NCBI RefSeq assembly: GCF_000014965.1
Contig: NC_008554.1
Location: 3,770,001-3,834,000 of the forward strand
Length of the DNA stretch: 64,000 nucleotides
Source: Syntrophobacter fumaroxidans MPOB
Lineage (GTDB): Bacteria > Desulfobacterota > Syntrophobacteria > Syntrophobacterales > Syntrophobacteraceae
Direction of reading: 5' to 3'
Shown piece by piece: positions 8,937-17,887 of this stretch. Each line of letters begins with the position of its first letter. Positions within the stretch are counted from its first letter, which is position 1. Position numbers and translations under genes: made by a program. The notes below the pieces were generated by a model, which saw only the letters and a list, made by a program, of their open reading frames with translations, searched no databases and was not told the DNA's origin.

Positions 8937-9061
8937 GCGTGGCTCTCCGCCTTTTTTGCAGGATTTTGGCCTGAATTTTCAAATGGTGTTGCGGCGCGTG
9001 ATTTGCGGGACCGCACTTATGATTCGGTTCTTTCCCCGGACGAGATGAAACAAAACCACAC

Positions 9062-10999
9062 TCAGAGGAGCAGACAGACCTGGGCGCGCTCCTGGAGATC
9101 GACCCGTATTTCGTAAACACCTTCCCGGAACGAGCTCTGGACCAAGAAGCCGGTTTTTTGGAAGACTCCGAAAACCCGTTCATTTCCGGCGGAAATGTAA
9201 GCGACCAGTCTCTTTACGCCATTTTTGCGGGCCCCTTCCGCCATGTGGTGCACGAGGACCGTGGCAAGTCCCTGACGGCTGTGTTCGGGATGCACGGCGA
9301 AATCAACCTCGGCGGTCATGGTCGCCTCATCCAGAACATATCGCGCGATGGCAACCACCCGCTGCGAGGACATTTCTCCCACCAGGGCGATGAGGCTCAT
9401 CTCCCTCCGATAATCGATGTTCACCATGCTTCGGACATCGTAGTGCGGGAAAACCTTCATTACCGACAAGAAACGGATGTAGCTCTCGCTCTTGGGCAGT
9501 GAGTAGAAAAACTCCTTTATCGCGCGCTCGTCGGTGGGTTTGACGGGTCTGATAAAGACTTTCGATTGAATGTCGAACGAATGGGACACTTCCCAGTCGA
9601 GGGGGTATACGGCCCTGGTGCTGGGCCCCCGCGACACGTCGGCCTGCAGGTAATTCAACGTCTCGGCGGCTTCCATCAGTTCCTCGCGAAAGTCGGGATG
9701 AGCGATGCCGATCAGGGCCAGGGCCCGCTCGCGGGTACTCCTCCCCAAAAGATACGCCGACCCGTACTCGGTCACCACGTACTGCACCCCGCCGCGAGTC
9801 ATCACGACGCCCGACCCCTCCGTCAGGACCGGCACGATTCTCGATGTGCTTCCGTCAAGCGTCGTTGAAGGGAGAACCATGATCGCCTTCCCGCCGCGCG
9901 ACCCCCGGGCTCCCCGCAGGAAATCGATCGCTCCGCCGACGCCGCTGTAGATTTCATATCCCATGGAATCCGAACAGACCTGGCCCGTGAGATCCACTTC
10001 GAGCCCCGGGTTGATGGACACCATCTGGTCGTTTTCCGATATGACCAGGTAGTTGTTCGTGTACTCGATCGGATGGAAGGCCACCATCGGGTTGTTGTCC
10101 ACGAAATCGTAGAGTTCCCTCGAACCCAGACAGAAGCTCGTGACGATCTTCCCCGGGTGCAGGGTCTTGCGGGCATTGGTGATGACCCCCTTCTTGACCA
10201 GGTGCATGTAAGCGTCCGTGATCATGTCCGCATGAACCCCGAGATCCTTTTTGTTCTCGAGGGCGTACAAGACCGCGGTGGATATGCTGCCCACCCCGAC
10301 GCGAATGGTGGAGCCGTCTTCGATGAGCGTGGCCACATGCCGGCCGATGTCCTGGGCGATCGGGTTCATGAGCGGCAGGCCGACTTCGAGCAGCGGTTCC
10401 TCGTGTTCGACCAGAACGTGGATATCGCGGATGTGGATGAAACTGTCCCCGAGCGTCATCGGCATTTGAGGATTGACCTGGGCGATCACGAGCCTGGCGC
10501 TCTCCACCGCCGCCTTCACGATGTCCACCGCGATACCGTAGCTGCAAAACCCGTGTTCGTCGGGAGGGGAAACCTGGATGAGCGCCACGTCGATGGGCAT
10601 CGCGCCGCTGCGGAACAGCGCCGGAACGTCCCCGAGATTGATCGGAGTGTAGTCGGCTCTGCCCTGGGCCACGGCTTCGCGGCTGGCCGACGCCACGAAG
10701 AACGACTTCAGGCGGCACTTGTCGAATCCCGCTTCCGTGTAGCGCGTCTTGCCCACACTCAGGATGTGCAGGATCTCGAGGTCCGCCAGCAAGGGAATGG
10801 CTTCTTCCAGGGCCTGGGCCAGGTGCTGGGGCTCGCTGCACCCCGAACCGATGAAGACCCGATGCCCCCGCTTTATAGCTTCAATGGCCCGCTCGGCGGT
10901 AGTCAGTCGCTCTTTGTAAAGAGAGCGCCAGGAAAGCGGCGAAGAGAACTCGAAGGCTCCCCGGCTTTCATTTCCTGCTTCCGTATCGGAGTTTCTCAT
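9062..10999 (-). CDS. Acetyl-CoA hydrolase/transferase family protein fused to GNAT acetyltransferase
   Basis: A 645-residue two-domain protein. Residues about 25-450 are a class I CoA-transferase/acetyl-CoA hydrolase-type domain (GHRVFIGSGCSEPQHL, VALIQVSPPDEHGFCSYG, VGVGSISTAVLYAL). The expected catalytic Glu lies in VVTEYGSAYLLG. Residues about 475-640 are a GNAT acetyltransferase domain with the acetyl-CoA loop HSRQGLATVLV. The first domain could move CoA between short acyl groups (acetate, butyrate or 4-hydroxybutyrate type); the second could acetylate protein lysines or a metabolite. Fusion in one chain suggests acyl-CoA-linked regulation. It starts 31 bases after lgt. Confidence 0.87.
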   Translation of the reverse strand: MRNSDTEAGNESRGAFEFSSPLSWRSLYKERLTTAERAIEAIKRGHRVFIGSGCSEPQHLAQALEEAIPLLADLEILHILSVGKTRYTEAGFDKCRLKSFFVASASREAVAQGRADYTPINLGDVPALFRSGAMPIDVALIQVSPPDEHGFCSYGIAVDIVKAAVESARLVIAQVNPQMPMTLGDSFIHIRDIHVLVEHEEPLLEVGLPLMNPIAQDIGRHVATLIEDGSTIRVGVGSISTAVLYALENKKDLGVHADMITDAYMHLVKKGVITNARKTLHPGKIVTSFCLGSRELYDFVDNNPMVAFHPIEYTNNYLVISENDQMVSINPGLEVDLTGQVCSDSMGYEIYSGVGGAIDFLRGARGSRGGKAIMVLPSTTLDGSTSRIVPVLTEGSGVVMTRGGVQYVVTEYGSAYLLGRSTRERALALIGIAHPDFREELMEAAETLNYLQADVSRGPSTRAVYPLDWEVSHSFDIQSKVFIRPVKPTDERAIKEFFYSLPKSESYIRFLSVMKVFPHYDVRSMVNIDYRREMSLIALVGEMSSQRVVAIARYVLDEATMTAEVDFAVHPEHSRQGLATVLVHHMAEGARKNGVKRLVAYISAGNERVFGVFQKTGFLVQSSFREGVYEIRVDLQERAQVCLLL

Positions 11000-11029
11000 G
11001 GAACCGTCCCTGCATGCTGTCGGCCGAAA

Positions 11030-11863
11030 TCAGGCTCGCGCCGCCGGCGCGCTTCGATTGAGATACAAACCCAGGATGACGGCCGCAACGATCATGAAAA
11101 AACACAGGATATGGCCCATGGTGAAATAACCCAGCAGATAACCGATCTGCGGGTCGGGCTCTTTGAAGAATTCCAGAATAAACCTGAAGAGACCGTAAAA
11201 GAACAGAAAAAACACGAGCATCATTCCGTCCCGGAAGGGTTTGCGGCGAAGGTTCCACAAGATGACGAACAGCACGAGGCCTTCCAGGAGGGCTTCGTAG
11301 AGCTGGGTGGGGTGGCGCGGGACGGGCCCCCCCGTGGGAAAGATCATCGCCCACGGAACATTCGACGGAAGCCCGAGCAGCTCCGCATTGATGAAATTGC
11401 CGATGCGGCCGAACCCCAGCCCGATGGGAACAGTGACCGTGGTGCTGTCCACCACCACCCCGAAAGGGACCCGTCTGCGACGGCTGAAAATCCAGGCGGC
11501 CAGGACAGCGCCGATGAGCCCCCCATGAAAGGACATCCCGCCATGCCAGGTGGCCATGATTTCAAGAGGGTTCTTGAGGTAATAGCCGTAGTTGTTGAAC
11601 TCGTAGAAAACGACGTAGCCGAGACGCGCACCGATGATCAGGCCGACGGCCAGGTAGAAAATCAGGTCCTGGGCCACCGTGCCCACCAGTCCGACTTCCT
11701 TCGATCGTTTCTGCTTCTGGATGAAAACGTAGGACATCACGAAGCCGACGACGTACATCACCCCGTACCACCTGATGCTGATAGGGCCCACGGCCCCGAG
11801 CCACGGCAGGTTGAACGGGCCGAACGAGACGATCTCCGGATTGATGTTCGGGTATGGAATCAT
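11030..11863 (-). CDS. lgt: Prolipoprotein diacylglyceryl transferase Lgt
   Basis: Transfers diacylglycerol from phosphatidylglycerol to the lipobox Cys of lipoproteins in the inner membrane. The start is the ATG at 11863 (MIPYPNINPEIVSFGP), with GGAGAG about a dozen bases upstream. The 277-residue length is typical. Diagnostic stretches are GARLGYVVFYE, GGMSFHGGLIGA and the Lgt signature GRIGNFINAELLG, plus RHPTQLYEALLEG. About seven hydrophobic segments are present. The CoA-transferase fusion follows in the same direction. Confidence 0.95.
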   Translation of the reverse strand: MIPYPNINPEIVSFGPFNLPWLGAVGPISIRWYGVMYVVGFVMSYVFIQKQKRSKEVGLVGTVAQDLIFYLAVGLIIGARLGYVVFYEFNNYGYYLKNPLEIMATWHGGMSFHGGLIGAVLAAWIFSRRRRVPFGVVVDSTTVTVPIGLGFGRIGNFINAELLGLPSNVPWAMIFPTGGPVPRHPTQLYEALLEGLVLFVILWNLRRKPFRDGMMLVFFLFFYGLFRFILEFFKEPDPQIGYLLGYFTMGHILCFFMIVAAVILGLYLNRSAPAARA

Positions 11864-12433
11864 TGCCTGAGAAATCTCTCCTGTCGGATGGTTGCGTTGC
11901 CAAACCTTGATGGAGGCGAACTCCATCGGCGCGCAGGGACGATCGTCCCGTTCCGCCCCACCGGGTATTTAACCCCGTGCGGCTTTCCCATCAAGGGGCG
12001 AGGCTTCCGAAAGTCCCTTCGCGCTCGAGGATCGGCCAGGCGGAAGCGGACGCGCGTCCCGCTCGCGGGAATCGTTGCTGCGGACGTCGGCCGTGCCGGT
12101 GCGGGTCGCCGTGATACGAGGCGGAATGTGCCGCCGATTCGAACGGACACTAGCACAGGGTACCGGTCCGGTCAAATGCAACCACGGGACCGGCGGTCTT
12201 GAAGGTCTTTCGGGAAGTGATACCGGGCACCTGTCCACCTTGCCGCCCAAATGCGGAAAACCTGTGACGGCAGGCCCTGCCCCTGCCTGCGCGGACGGTG
12301 AGATCACCGGCGAATTGCAGGAGCTCGCCGCCCGGATGAACCGGTTTTGAATCTCGCGGGAGGTTTGCGCTTCCAGCGAAAGAACAGGCCGCGGCGGATG
12401 GATTCCTGTTGTCGCCATGTACGGGAGCGGTGT
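11864..12433. other. Divergent intergenic region between lgt and the aldehyde dehydrogenase
   Basis: I find no gene with a recognisable domain in these 570 bases. The right end leads into the promoter of the aldehyde dehydrogenase; the left end must hold the lgt promoter, which I could not identify. Confidence 0.5.
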
Positions 12434-12462
12434 TTGACAGCCTCCCCGCGGTGTGACATACT
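12434..12462 (+). promoter_or_regulatory. Sigma-70 promoter of the aldehyde dehydrogenase gene
   Basis: TTGACA (12434-12439), a 17-base spacer and CATACT (12457-12462). The -35 is a perfect match and the -10 matches 4 of 6. The predicted start near 12469 leaves a leader of about 50 bases. Confidence 0.6.
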
Positions 12463-12518
12463 GCACAATTCGAGAATCGATTGTAGCCGGCAACCGGCTT
12501 TTTTCGGAGTGACGAAAC

Positions 12519-13961
12519 GTGGAAGGTCTCGGTACAGACTGCGCCTCTTGCTGGATAGAGGGTCGAAATGAGCCTGCGGATGGTCGCTATCCCCTTGTGA
12601 ATCCGGCGGACGGGAGTTGTATCGGTTACGCGGCGACGGCTGACGAGCGCCTCGTGACGCTCGCGCTCAAGAGTGCCGACCGAAGCCTGGGGGTCTGGAA
12701 GTCCACGCCTGCGCCGCGCCGTGCGGAGCTCATGCATGCCTTGGCGGAACTCGTCCGCGGGCATGTCGACGAGTTCACCTCGCTGGTGAGCACGGAGGTG
12801 GGGAAACCCGTCCGGTCCGCGAAGGAAGAAGTCCTGAGCGCGGCCGGCCTGATCGATTATTTCGCGGAGGAAAGCCTGCGCCTGACCGGGCAGATTCCCT
12901 TGCTCGGATATCATCGCGAGCAGGTGATGATCGTGCGGGAACCCGTAGGGGTGGTGGTGGCCATCACGCCTTACAATTACCCGTTGAGCACGCTCGCCTG
13001 CAAGATTGCTCCCGCCCTGTCCGTGGGTTGCACGGTGGTGATGAAACCCGACGAACACACCCCCCTGAGCACGCTTCGGCTTGCTCAGCTGGCCTGCCGG
13101 GCCGGCATTCCGGAGGGGGTGCTGAATGCGGTCACGGGCCCCGGCCGGCCGACGGGTCGCCTGCTGGTGGACAATCCCGTCCCGCGCCTCATCACCTTTA
13201 CCGGCAGCACCGAAGTGGGCAAGGAGATCCTGATGGCCAGCGGCCGTTGGGTGAGAAAGACGATCCTGGAGCTCGGGGGAAACTGCCCGGCGATCATTTG
13301 CTCGGATGCGCCCTGGGAGGAACTGCTCCCCCAGTTGCTCATGCAGAGCATGAAAAATTCCGGCCAGTATTGTTATCGCGTGAGCCGCTATTATGTTGCT
13401 GAGGAGATATACGCGGACTTTCTGGCCGAGTTCGTTGCCAAAGCGGCCGCTCTGCGCGTGGGACATCCCGCAAGTCCCGAGGTTGACCTGGGACCGCTCA
13501 ACAATGCGGGCGTTCTTTCCAGGGTCCGCGCACAGGTGGATGTCGCCGTCAAGGAAGGCGCCCGAGTCGTTCTCGGCGGAAACGATGTGAAGATCGGCGC
13601 AGCGGGTTTTTTCTATCCCCCGACGGTTCTCACCGGAGTCGATGCGTCGATGAGCGTCGTCGGCGAGGAAATCTTCGGCCCGGTGGTGATGATCAGGCCT
13701 TTCAAAAGGATCGAGGAAGTGATCGAGGCGGCCAATGCGACTCCTTTCGGTCTCGCCGCCTATCTTTTCACGGGAGATATCGCCGAAGCGCTCAAGTGGG
13801 CCAACCAGCTCGAGGTCGGGAGCGTTTGGGTCAACAGGATCCACCAGGCATATTCCCAGGCCCCGTTCGGAGGCATGAAGGAGAGCGGGCTGGGAAGAGA
13901 GAAGTCCCGGTTCGGCGTCGAAGAATACACGGAGCTCAAGACCATCTATCTGTCCTACTGA
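12519..13961 (+). CDS. NAD(P)-dependent aldehyde dehydrogenase, succinate-semialdehyde type
   Basis: A 480-residue aldehyde dehydrogenase starting with GTG at 12519, with CGGAG a few bases upstream. The catalytic Glu is in ILELGGNCPAI and the catalytic Cys in KNSGQYC. NAD-fold features include VAITPYNYPLST, KPDEHTPL and FTGSTEVGKEI. The C-terminus has EIFGPVVMIRPF and the usual GGMKESGLGREK. The family oxidises aldehydes to acids. The closest classes are succinate-semialdehyde, lactaldehyde or non-phosphorylating glyceraldehyde-3-phosphate dehydrogenases, and the substrate cannot be fixed from sequence. It has its own promoter. Confidence 0.88.
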   Translation: MEGLGTDCASCWIEGRNEPADGRYPLVNPADGSCIGYAATADERLVTLALKSADRSLGVWKSTPAPRRAELMHALAELVRGHVDEFTSLVSTEVGKPVRSAKEEVLSAAGLIDYFAEESLRLTGQIPLLGYHREQVMIVREPVGVVVAITPYNYPLSTLACKIAPALSVGCTVVMKPDEHTPLSTLRLAQLACRAGIPEGVLNAVTGPGRPTGRLLVDNPVPRLITFTGSTEVGKEILMASGRWVRKTILELGGNCPAIICSDAPWEELLPQLLMQSMKNSGQYCYRVSRYYVAEEIYADFLAEFVAKAAALRVGHPASPEVDLGPLNNAGVLSRVRAQVDVAVKEGARVVLGGNDVKIGAAGFFYPPTVLTGVDASMSVVGEEIFGPVVMIRPFKRIEEVIEAANATPFGLAAYLFTGDIAEALKWANQLEVGSVWVNRIHQAYSQAPFGGMKESGLGREKSRFGVEEYTELKTIYLSY

Positions 13962-14147
13962 GCGTGTCCGTACGAAATTCTTCAGGATGCCCGCCTCACC
14001 CCCGGGCGTCGAAACTCGACTTCTTCAACGTAACGCAGGTGTGTCATGTTCGGGGCGCCCCCCCGCGGCATGAAAAATCGATACGTTCAACACAACTTGG
14101 AGCCTGAGGCGGGCTGGTTCGACCGGCAACCGCACCAAGGAGAAAAC

Positions 14148-14804
14148 ATGCAGCCGATCGTGTGTGTCGTTGGAGCTTCCAATTCCGGCAAGACAACCTA
14201 CCTGGAAAAGCTGATCCCCGAAATGGTGCGGAGAGGGTATCGGGTGGGAACCGTAAAGCATGACGTTCACGGATTCGAAATGGACCGGGAGGGCAAGGAT
14301 TCCTGGCGGCACCGGCAAGCCGGGGCTTCGGTCATCGCCGTCTCGTCGCCCTCCCGGATCGGCATGATCCGTGAAATGAGCGGTGAAATGGAACTGGAAG
14401 AGCTGGCGGGCCGATATTTCTGGGATACGGACATCATTCTGACCGAGGGTTACAAGAAACTGCACTATCCCAAGGTCGAGGTTTTTCGCGCCGCCGTCGA
14501 ATCCAAGCCGATCTGCGGCAAGGAGGACAACCTCCTCGCAACGGTCAGCGACGATCCGGTGCCGACGGACATGCCCGTCTTCAAGTTTGCCGAAGTCGCC
14601 CGACTTGCCGACCTGATCGAAGACAGGTTCCTCAAACCCCGCAAACGGCCTCGGGTATTGGTGCTCCTCGACGGCCGCCAGCTTCCCATGAAGGATTTCG
14701 TCAAGGATTTCCTTGCGGAAGGCATTCGCGGAATGCTGTCCACGCTCAGAGGATGGAAAGGTCAGAAAAGTATCGATGTGCAAATTCGACTGGGGGATGA
14801 GTGA
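14148..14804 (+). CDS. mobB: Molybdopterin-guanine dinucleotide biosynthesis protein MobB
   Basis: A GTP-binding accessory protein for MGD cofactor assembly. The start is the ATG at 14148, with AAGGAG upstream; an in-frame upstream extension to 14046 lacks support. Walker A is GASNSGKTT. MobB signatures include GTVKHDVHGFE, GKDSWRHRQAGA and DIILTEGYKKLHYPKVEVFR. The C-terminal 55 residues (from KRPRVLVLLDGRQL) extend the usual length of about 165. It directly precedes mobA, then moeA, in one operon. Confidence 0.92.
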   Translation: MQPIVCVVGASNSGKTTYLEKLIPEMVRRGYRVGTVKHDVHGFEMDREGKDSWRHRQAGASVIAVSSPSRIGMIREMSGEMELEELAGRYFWDTDIILTEGYKKLHYPKVEVFRAAVESKPICGKEDNLLATVSDDPVPTDMPVFKFAEVARLADLIEDRFLKPRKRPRVLVLLDGRQLPMKDFVKDFLAEGIRGMLSTLRGWKGQKSIDVQIRLGDE

Positions 14805-15380
14805 TTGATCACGGGAGCCGTGCTGGCCGGCGGGAAGAGTCTCCGCTACGGACGGAACAAATCGCTGGAGGTCTTTGAGGGCAGAAGGCTCATCGATCGC
14901 ATTGCCGAATCGATACGTGCCTTTTGCGCGCCGGTTTTCATCGTCGCCAACGATTTGAGTCCCTACTACGATGTCGACGCCACGCTCGTCCGGGACATCA
15001 TCCCTCACCAGGGGCCCCTCGGGGGGATCTTCACGGCCCTGTTGTTCAGTCCCAATGAATGGGTGTTCGCCAAGGCGACGGACATGCCCTTCCTCGTTCC
15101 CGCCCTCGTGGAAATGATGCTGGAGTGCAGGGACGGATACGATGTCGTCGTTCCGGTTTCCCGCGGCCAACACGAGCCTCTGTTCGCCCTGTACCACCGG
15201 CGCTGCACACCGGCCGTGGGCCAGGCCCTCGAACAGGGGGAAAAGAAAATCGTGTCCTTCTATGGGAAAGTGCGGGTTCACGCGCTTGCGGAGGAGCAGT
15301 GGCGCCGCGCGGACCCTGAAGGGCTGAGTTTCCTCAATGTGAACACGCCTGAGGATATGGAAAAGCTCAAATGGATTTGA
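14805..15380 (+). CDS. mobA: Molybdenum cofactor guanylyltransferase MobA
   Basis: Attaches GMP from GTP to molybdopterin, giving the MGD cofactor needed by formate dehydrogenases and other DMSO-reductase-family enzymes. The 191-residue protein begins with TTG right after the mobB stop; GGGGGATGAG serves as ribosome site. The nucleotide-binding motif GAVLAGGKSLRYGRNKS is typical, followed by HQGPLGGIFTAL and KATDMPFLVPALV. It overlaps moeA by 10 bases. Confidence 0.92.
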   Translation: MITGAVLAGGKSLRYGRNKSLEVFEGRRLIDRIAESIRAFCAPVFIVANDLSPYYDVDATLVRDIIPHQGPLGGIFTALLFSPNEWVFAKATDMPFLVPALVEMMLECRDGYDVVVPVSRGQHEPLFALYHRRCTPAVGQALEQGEKKIVSFYGKVRVHALAEEQWRRADPEGLSFLNVNTPEDMEKLKWI

Positions 15381-16663
15381 AAGAAGCCGCAGCACTGGCG
15401 CTGAGCATGACGCCCCGTCCCGTGGTGGAGGACGTCGGGCTGCAGGAAGCCCTGGGCCGCGTGCTCGGCCGAAGCATCGCGGCCGGCCGCGATATCCCGG
15501 CCGAGGCCCGGTCGCGGCTGGACGGCTATGCCGTTCGAAGCGAAGACCTGGCCGGAGCGGCTGCCGCCGCTCCGGTGTCTTTGCGCGTCCTTGCCGGGGT
15601 CTTCCCCGCCGGATACGCGTCGGAAACGACGGTCGGGCCGGGTTGGTGCGCCAGGGTCCTGACGGGCGCCCCCGTACCGTGCGGAGCGGATCTTGTAATC
15701 CCCCAGGAGAAGGTCTTTCGGCGTGACGACCTGGTCATTCTGGAAGAGCCGTTTCCACCCGGGCACGGTCTCATTCCCGGGGGAGGCGATATCCTGGAAA
15801 GCGAAGCGCTGCTGGGAGCGGGCGAGGTCCTCGGGCCTACCCGGCTGGCACTCATCGCCGCCCTGGGGCATGTGACCGTCCCCGTGTACCGCAAACCCAG
15901 GGTCGCGTTGCTGGCGACCGGCGATGAGGTCAGGGAACTCGGGGAGAGTCTGGACGGTCCCTGGACGTACTGCAACAATCGGCAGCTGCTGGCGGCGCTC
16001 GTTGTCGTGCACGGCGCAGAGGCCGTGCAGCTTGGGGTGGCGAAAGACAATCCGGCATCGATCGAGGAACGGCTCCGGCACGTCGCCGCGGACCTGGTCA
16101 TCAGCACCGGGGGCATGGGCAGAGGAGACCGGGACTATGTGCTCGATGCCTGGAACAACCTGGGGGTGGAACTCCACTTCTCCGATCTGAACATCTCCCC
16201 CGGGAAGAGGAGCGCCCTGGGTTCGAGGGGCGGACAGCTCCTGTGGGGTCTGCCGGGCAATCCATGGGCGGCTCAATTGGTTTTCGAAGAACTCGTGGCG
16301 CCGGTCCTGTGGAAAACGGTCGGAATCGACCGCACGCAGAGGCCGCAAATCCGGGCTGTCCTGACCTCCGCCGTCAAGAAGAAAAAGGGACTGTATCTTG
16401 CGGTGCGCGGATTCCTGGGGATGTCGTCCACGCCCCCCACGTTTACCCCCGTCGCAGGCGGGGAGGGTTCCCTGTTCTCAAGGCTGAGGAACAGTTTTGC
16501 TTATACTCTTTTGGCGCCCCATGTGGTAGAAGTGGCAGCGGGGAATGAAATCCAGGTGCGTTTGCATGACTTCCCCCTGCTTGCCAGGCCCATCCTGTGT
16601 CAAACGGATTTCCGGGTGGGCGATGCGTCTGGCGGAACAGGCTCAGGTCCGATCCTTGACTGA
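15371..16663 (+). CDS. moeA: Molybdopterin molybdotransferase MoeA
   Basis: Inserts molybdenum (or tungsten) into adenylylated molybdopterin. The 430-residue length is standard. Motifs are ARSRLDGYAVRSEDL, the MPT-binding RVLTGAPVP and GADLVIPQEK, PRVALLATGDEV, ISTGGMGRGDRDYV and GLPGNPWAAQLVFEELV. The GGM where most MoeA have GGVS is a modest variation. It overlaps the mobA end and is the last gene of the cofactor operon. Confidence 0.93.
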   Translation: MDLKEAAALALSMTPRPVVEDVGLQEALGRVLGRSIAAGRDIPAEARSRLDGYAVRSEDLAGAAAAAPVSLRVLAGVFPAGYASETTVGPGWCARVLTGAPVPCGADLVIPQEKVFRRDDLVILEEPFPPGHGLIPGGGDILESEALLGAGEVLGPTRLALIAALGHVTVPVYRKPRVALLATGDEVRELGESLDGPWTYCNNRQLLAALVVVHGAEAVQLGVAKDNPASIEERLRHVAADLVISTGGMGRGDRDYVLDAWNNLGVELHFSDLNISPGKRSALGSRGGQLLWGLPGNPWAAQLVFEELVAPVLWKTVGIDRTQRPQIRAVLTSAVKKKKGLYLAVRGFLGMSSTPPTFTPVAGGEGSLFSRLRNSFAYTLLAPHVVEVAAGNEIQVRLHDFPLLARPILCQTDFRVGDASGGTGSGPILD

Positions 16664-16740
16664 AACAGCGCAGATCCGGCACAGCTGATTGAACCAGGCT
16701 TGAGGTCCCCATTCACCGTACTGCCGATCGAGAGGTTGTC

Positions 16741-17373
16741 ATGCTCAAAGGGACCCCCATTGAGACCGGCTACTACAACCTGTTGGAACGTCTCATCGTT
16801 CCGAAGCTCGTGCGTTTCCACCTCACGCCCAACCACATTTCCCTCATGGGGCTGGTTACGAGCATGCTGGCCGGGCTCGCGTTCGTTTTCTTCCCCCTGG
16901 TGGGCGGAATCCTGACTTTGCTCACGGGGTTGCTGGATACTCTGGACGGTTCGCTGGCAAGGGCCACCGGACAGAGCAAGAAATTCGGGGCCTTTCTCGA
17001 TTCCATCCTGGATCGCTACACCGAGCTCATCATCTACCTGGGCATCTGGACCTATTTCTACAGACAGGATGCCAAGACACCCTTCTTCTCCCTGCTGATC
17101 CTGTTGATCCTGTTCGGTTCGCTCATGGTGAGCTATACAAGAGCCAGAGCGGAAGGGCTCGGAGAACGCTGCCTGGTGGGTTTCTTTCAGAGGGGGGAAA
17201 GGATCATTCTGCTGGGCCTGTCCGGCATTCTGAATCCTTTCGTGAATCTGATCGCGAGCTCCGGGTGGACTCGCGACCTGATGCTCTTTGCCGGACTCCT
17301 GATCCTGGCCGTCGGCACCAATTTGACGGCCCTCTGGCGGTTCCTGCACGTGCTGAACAAGCTGCGCCCCTGA
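16741..17373 (+). CDS. CDP-alcohol phosphatidyltransferase
   Basis: A 210-residue integral membrane enzyme of phospholipid synthesis. The family motif D-x2-D-G-x2-A-R-x8-G-x3-D-x3-D is exact (DTLDGSLARATG, then FGAFLDSILD). About five to six hydrophobic segments surround it. The enzyme joins a CDP-linked lipid (usually CDP-diacylglycerol) to an alcohol such as glycerol phosphate, inositol phosphate or serine. The acceptor is not determinable here. It starts 77 bases after moeA. Confidence 0.9.
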   Translation: MLKGTPIETGYYNLLERLIVPKLVRFHLTPNHISLMGLVTSMLAGLAFVFFPLVGGILTLLTGLLDTLDGSLARATGQSKKFGAFLDSILDRYTELIIYLGIWTYFYRQDAKTPFFSLLILLILFGSLMVSYTRARAEGLGERCLVGFFQRGERIILLGLSGILNPFVNLIASSGWTRDLMLFAGLLILAVGTNLTALWRFLHVLNKLRP

Positions 17374-17375
17374 TC

Positions 17376-17444
17376 CCGGGGAGCAGAGGCGGTGCATCCC
17401 TCTCCCCGGAGGCGCCTTTTGCCCGCCGTCGAAGGACGGCGGGC
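17376..17444. terminator. Two hairpins between convergent genes
   Basis: CCGGGGAG (17376-17383) pairs with CTCCCCGG (17402-17409), and GCCCGCCGTC (17421-17430) pairs with GACGGCGGGC (17435-17444) around GAAG. They lie between the ends of the phosphatidyltransferase and the AbrB-like gene, fitting a two-way transcription stop, although no long U-tract follows either. TTTT precedes the second on the plus strand. Confidence 0.45.
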
Positions 17445-17448
17445 CGAC

Positions 17449-17871
17449 TCAGTTGGAATGGACCGTCTTTCTCAGGATGACTCGGTCGTCCTCTCGGTAT
17501 ATTTCGAACGAATCCCCCACGCCGAACCCCAGTTGTTCGATGAGGAGAGCCTTGTTCAGGGTGATGCTGCCGCTTTGCCCGATGGTCCTGAAATTGGGCG
17601 TCTTGATGAGTGTGGAGGCGGACGGCACGGGCTTTTCCCGCCGCCGTACCGCCGAGCGGTCGGCCATGGGGTTTTGGGGTTTTACCGCCTCCCGCTTGTT
17701 GAATTCGAGCTGAGGAATCTCTCCCAGTTCCATCAGACCTTGCAGGTACAAATCCTGGACCTCGCTCTTGAACTTGATTCCAAAAAGTTTTTGAACGGAT
17801 TCAAGTGAGCGTCCGTTGCGAATTTCATTCACCACGAGCTTCGCATCGATGTTCTTGTATTCGATTTGCAT
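17449..17871 (-). CDS. Small protein with AbrB-like C-terminal region
   Basis: A 140-residue protein starting at ATG 17871, with GAGG about 10 bases upstream. The N-terminal 55 residues form helices with a helix-turn-helix feel (NEIRNGRSLESVQKLFGIKF). A low-complexity basic linker follows. The C-terminal 45 residues (GSITLNKALLIEQLGFGVGD, then SFEIYREDDRVILRK) resemble the swapped-hairpin AbrB/SpoVT DNA-binding fold. It is probably a transcription regulator. I do not recognise the full-length family. Confidence 0.6.
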   Translation of the reverse strand: MQIEYKNIDAKLVVNEIRNGRSLESVQKLFGIKFKSEVQDLYLQGLMELGEIPQLEFNKREAVKPQNPMADRSAVRRREKPVPSASTLIKTPNFRTIGQSGSITLNKALLIEQLGFGVGDSFEIYREDDRVILRKTVHSN

Positions 17872-17887
17872 TACTGATACCTCTTTT

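Noticed and set aside
10073-12202. 709-residue plus-strand frame
   Set aside because: It runs antisense through both the CoA-transferase fusion and lgt; typical of high-GC shadow frames.
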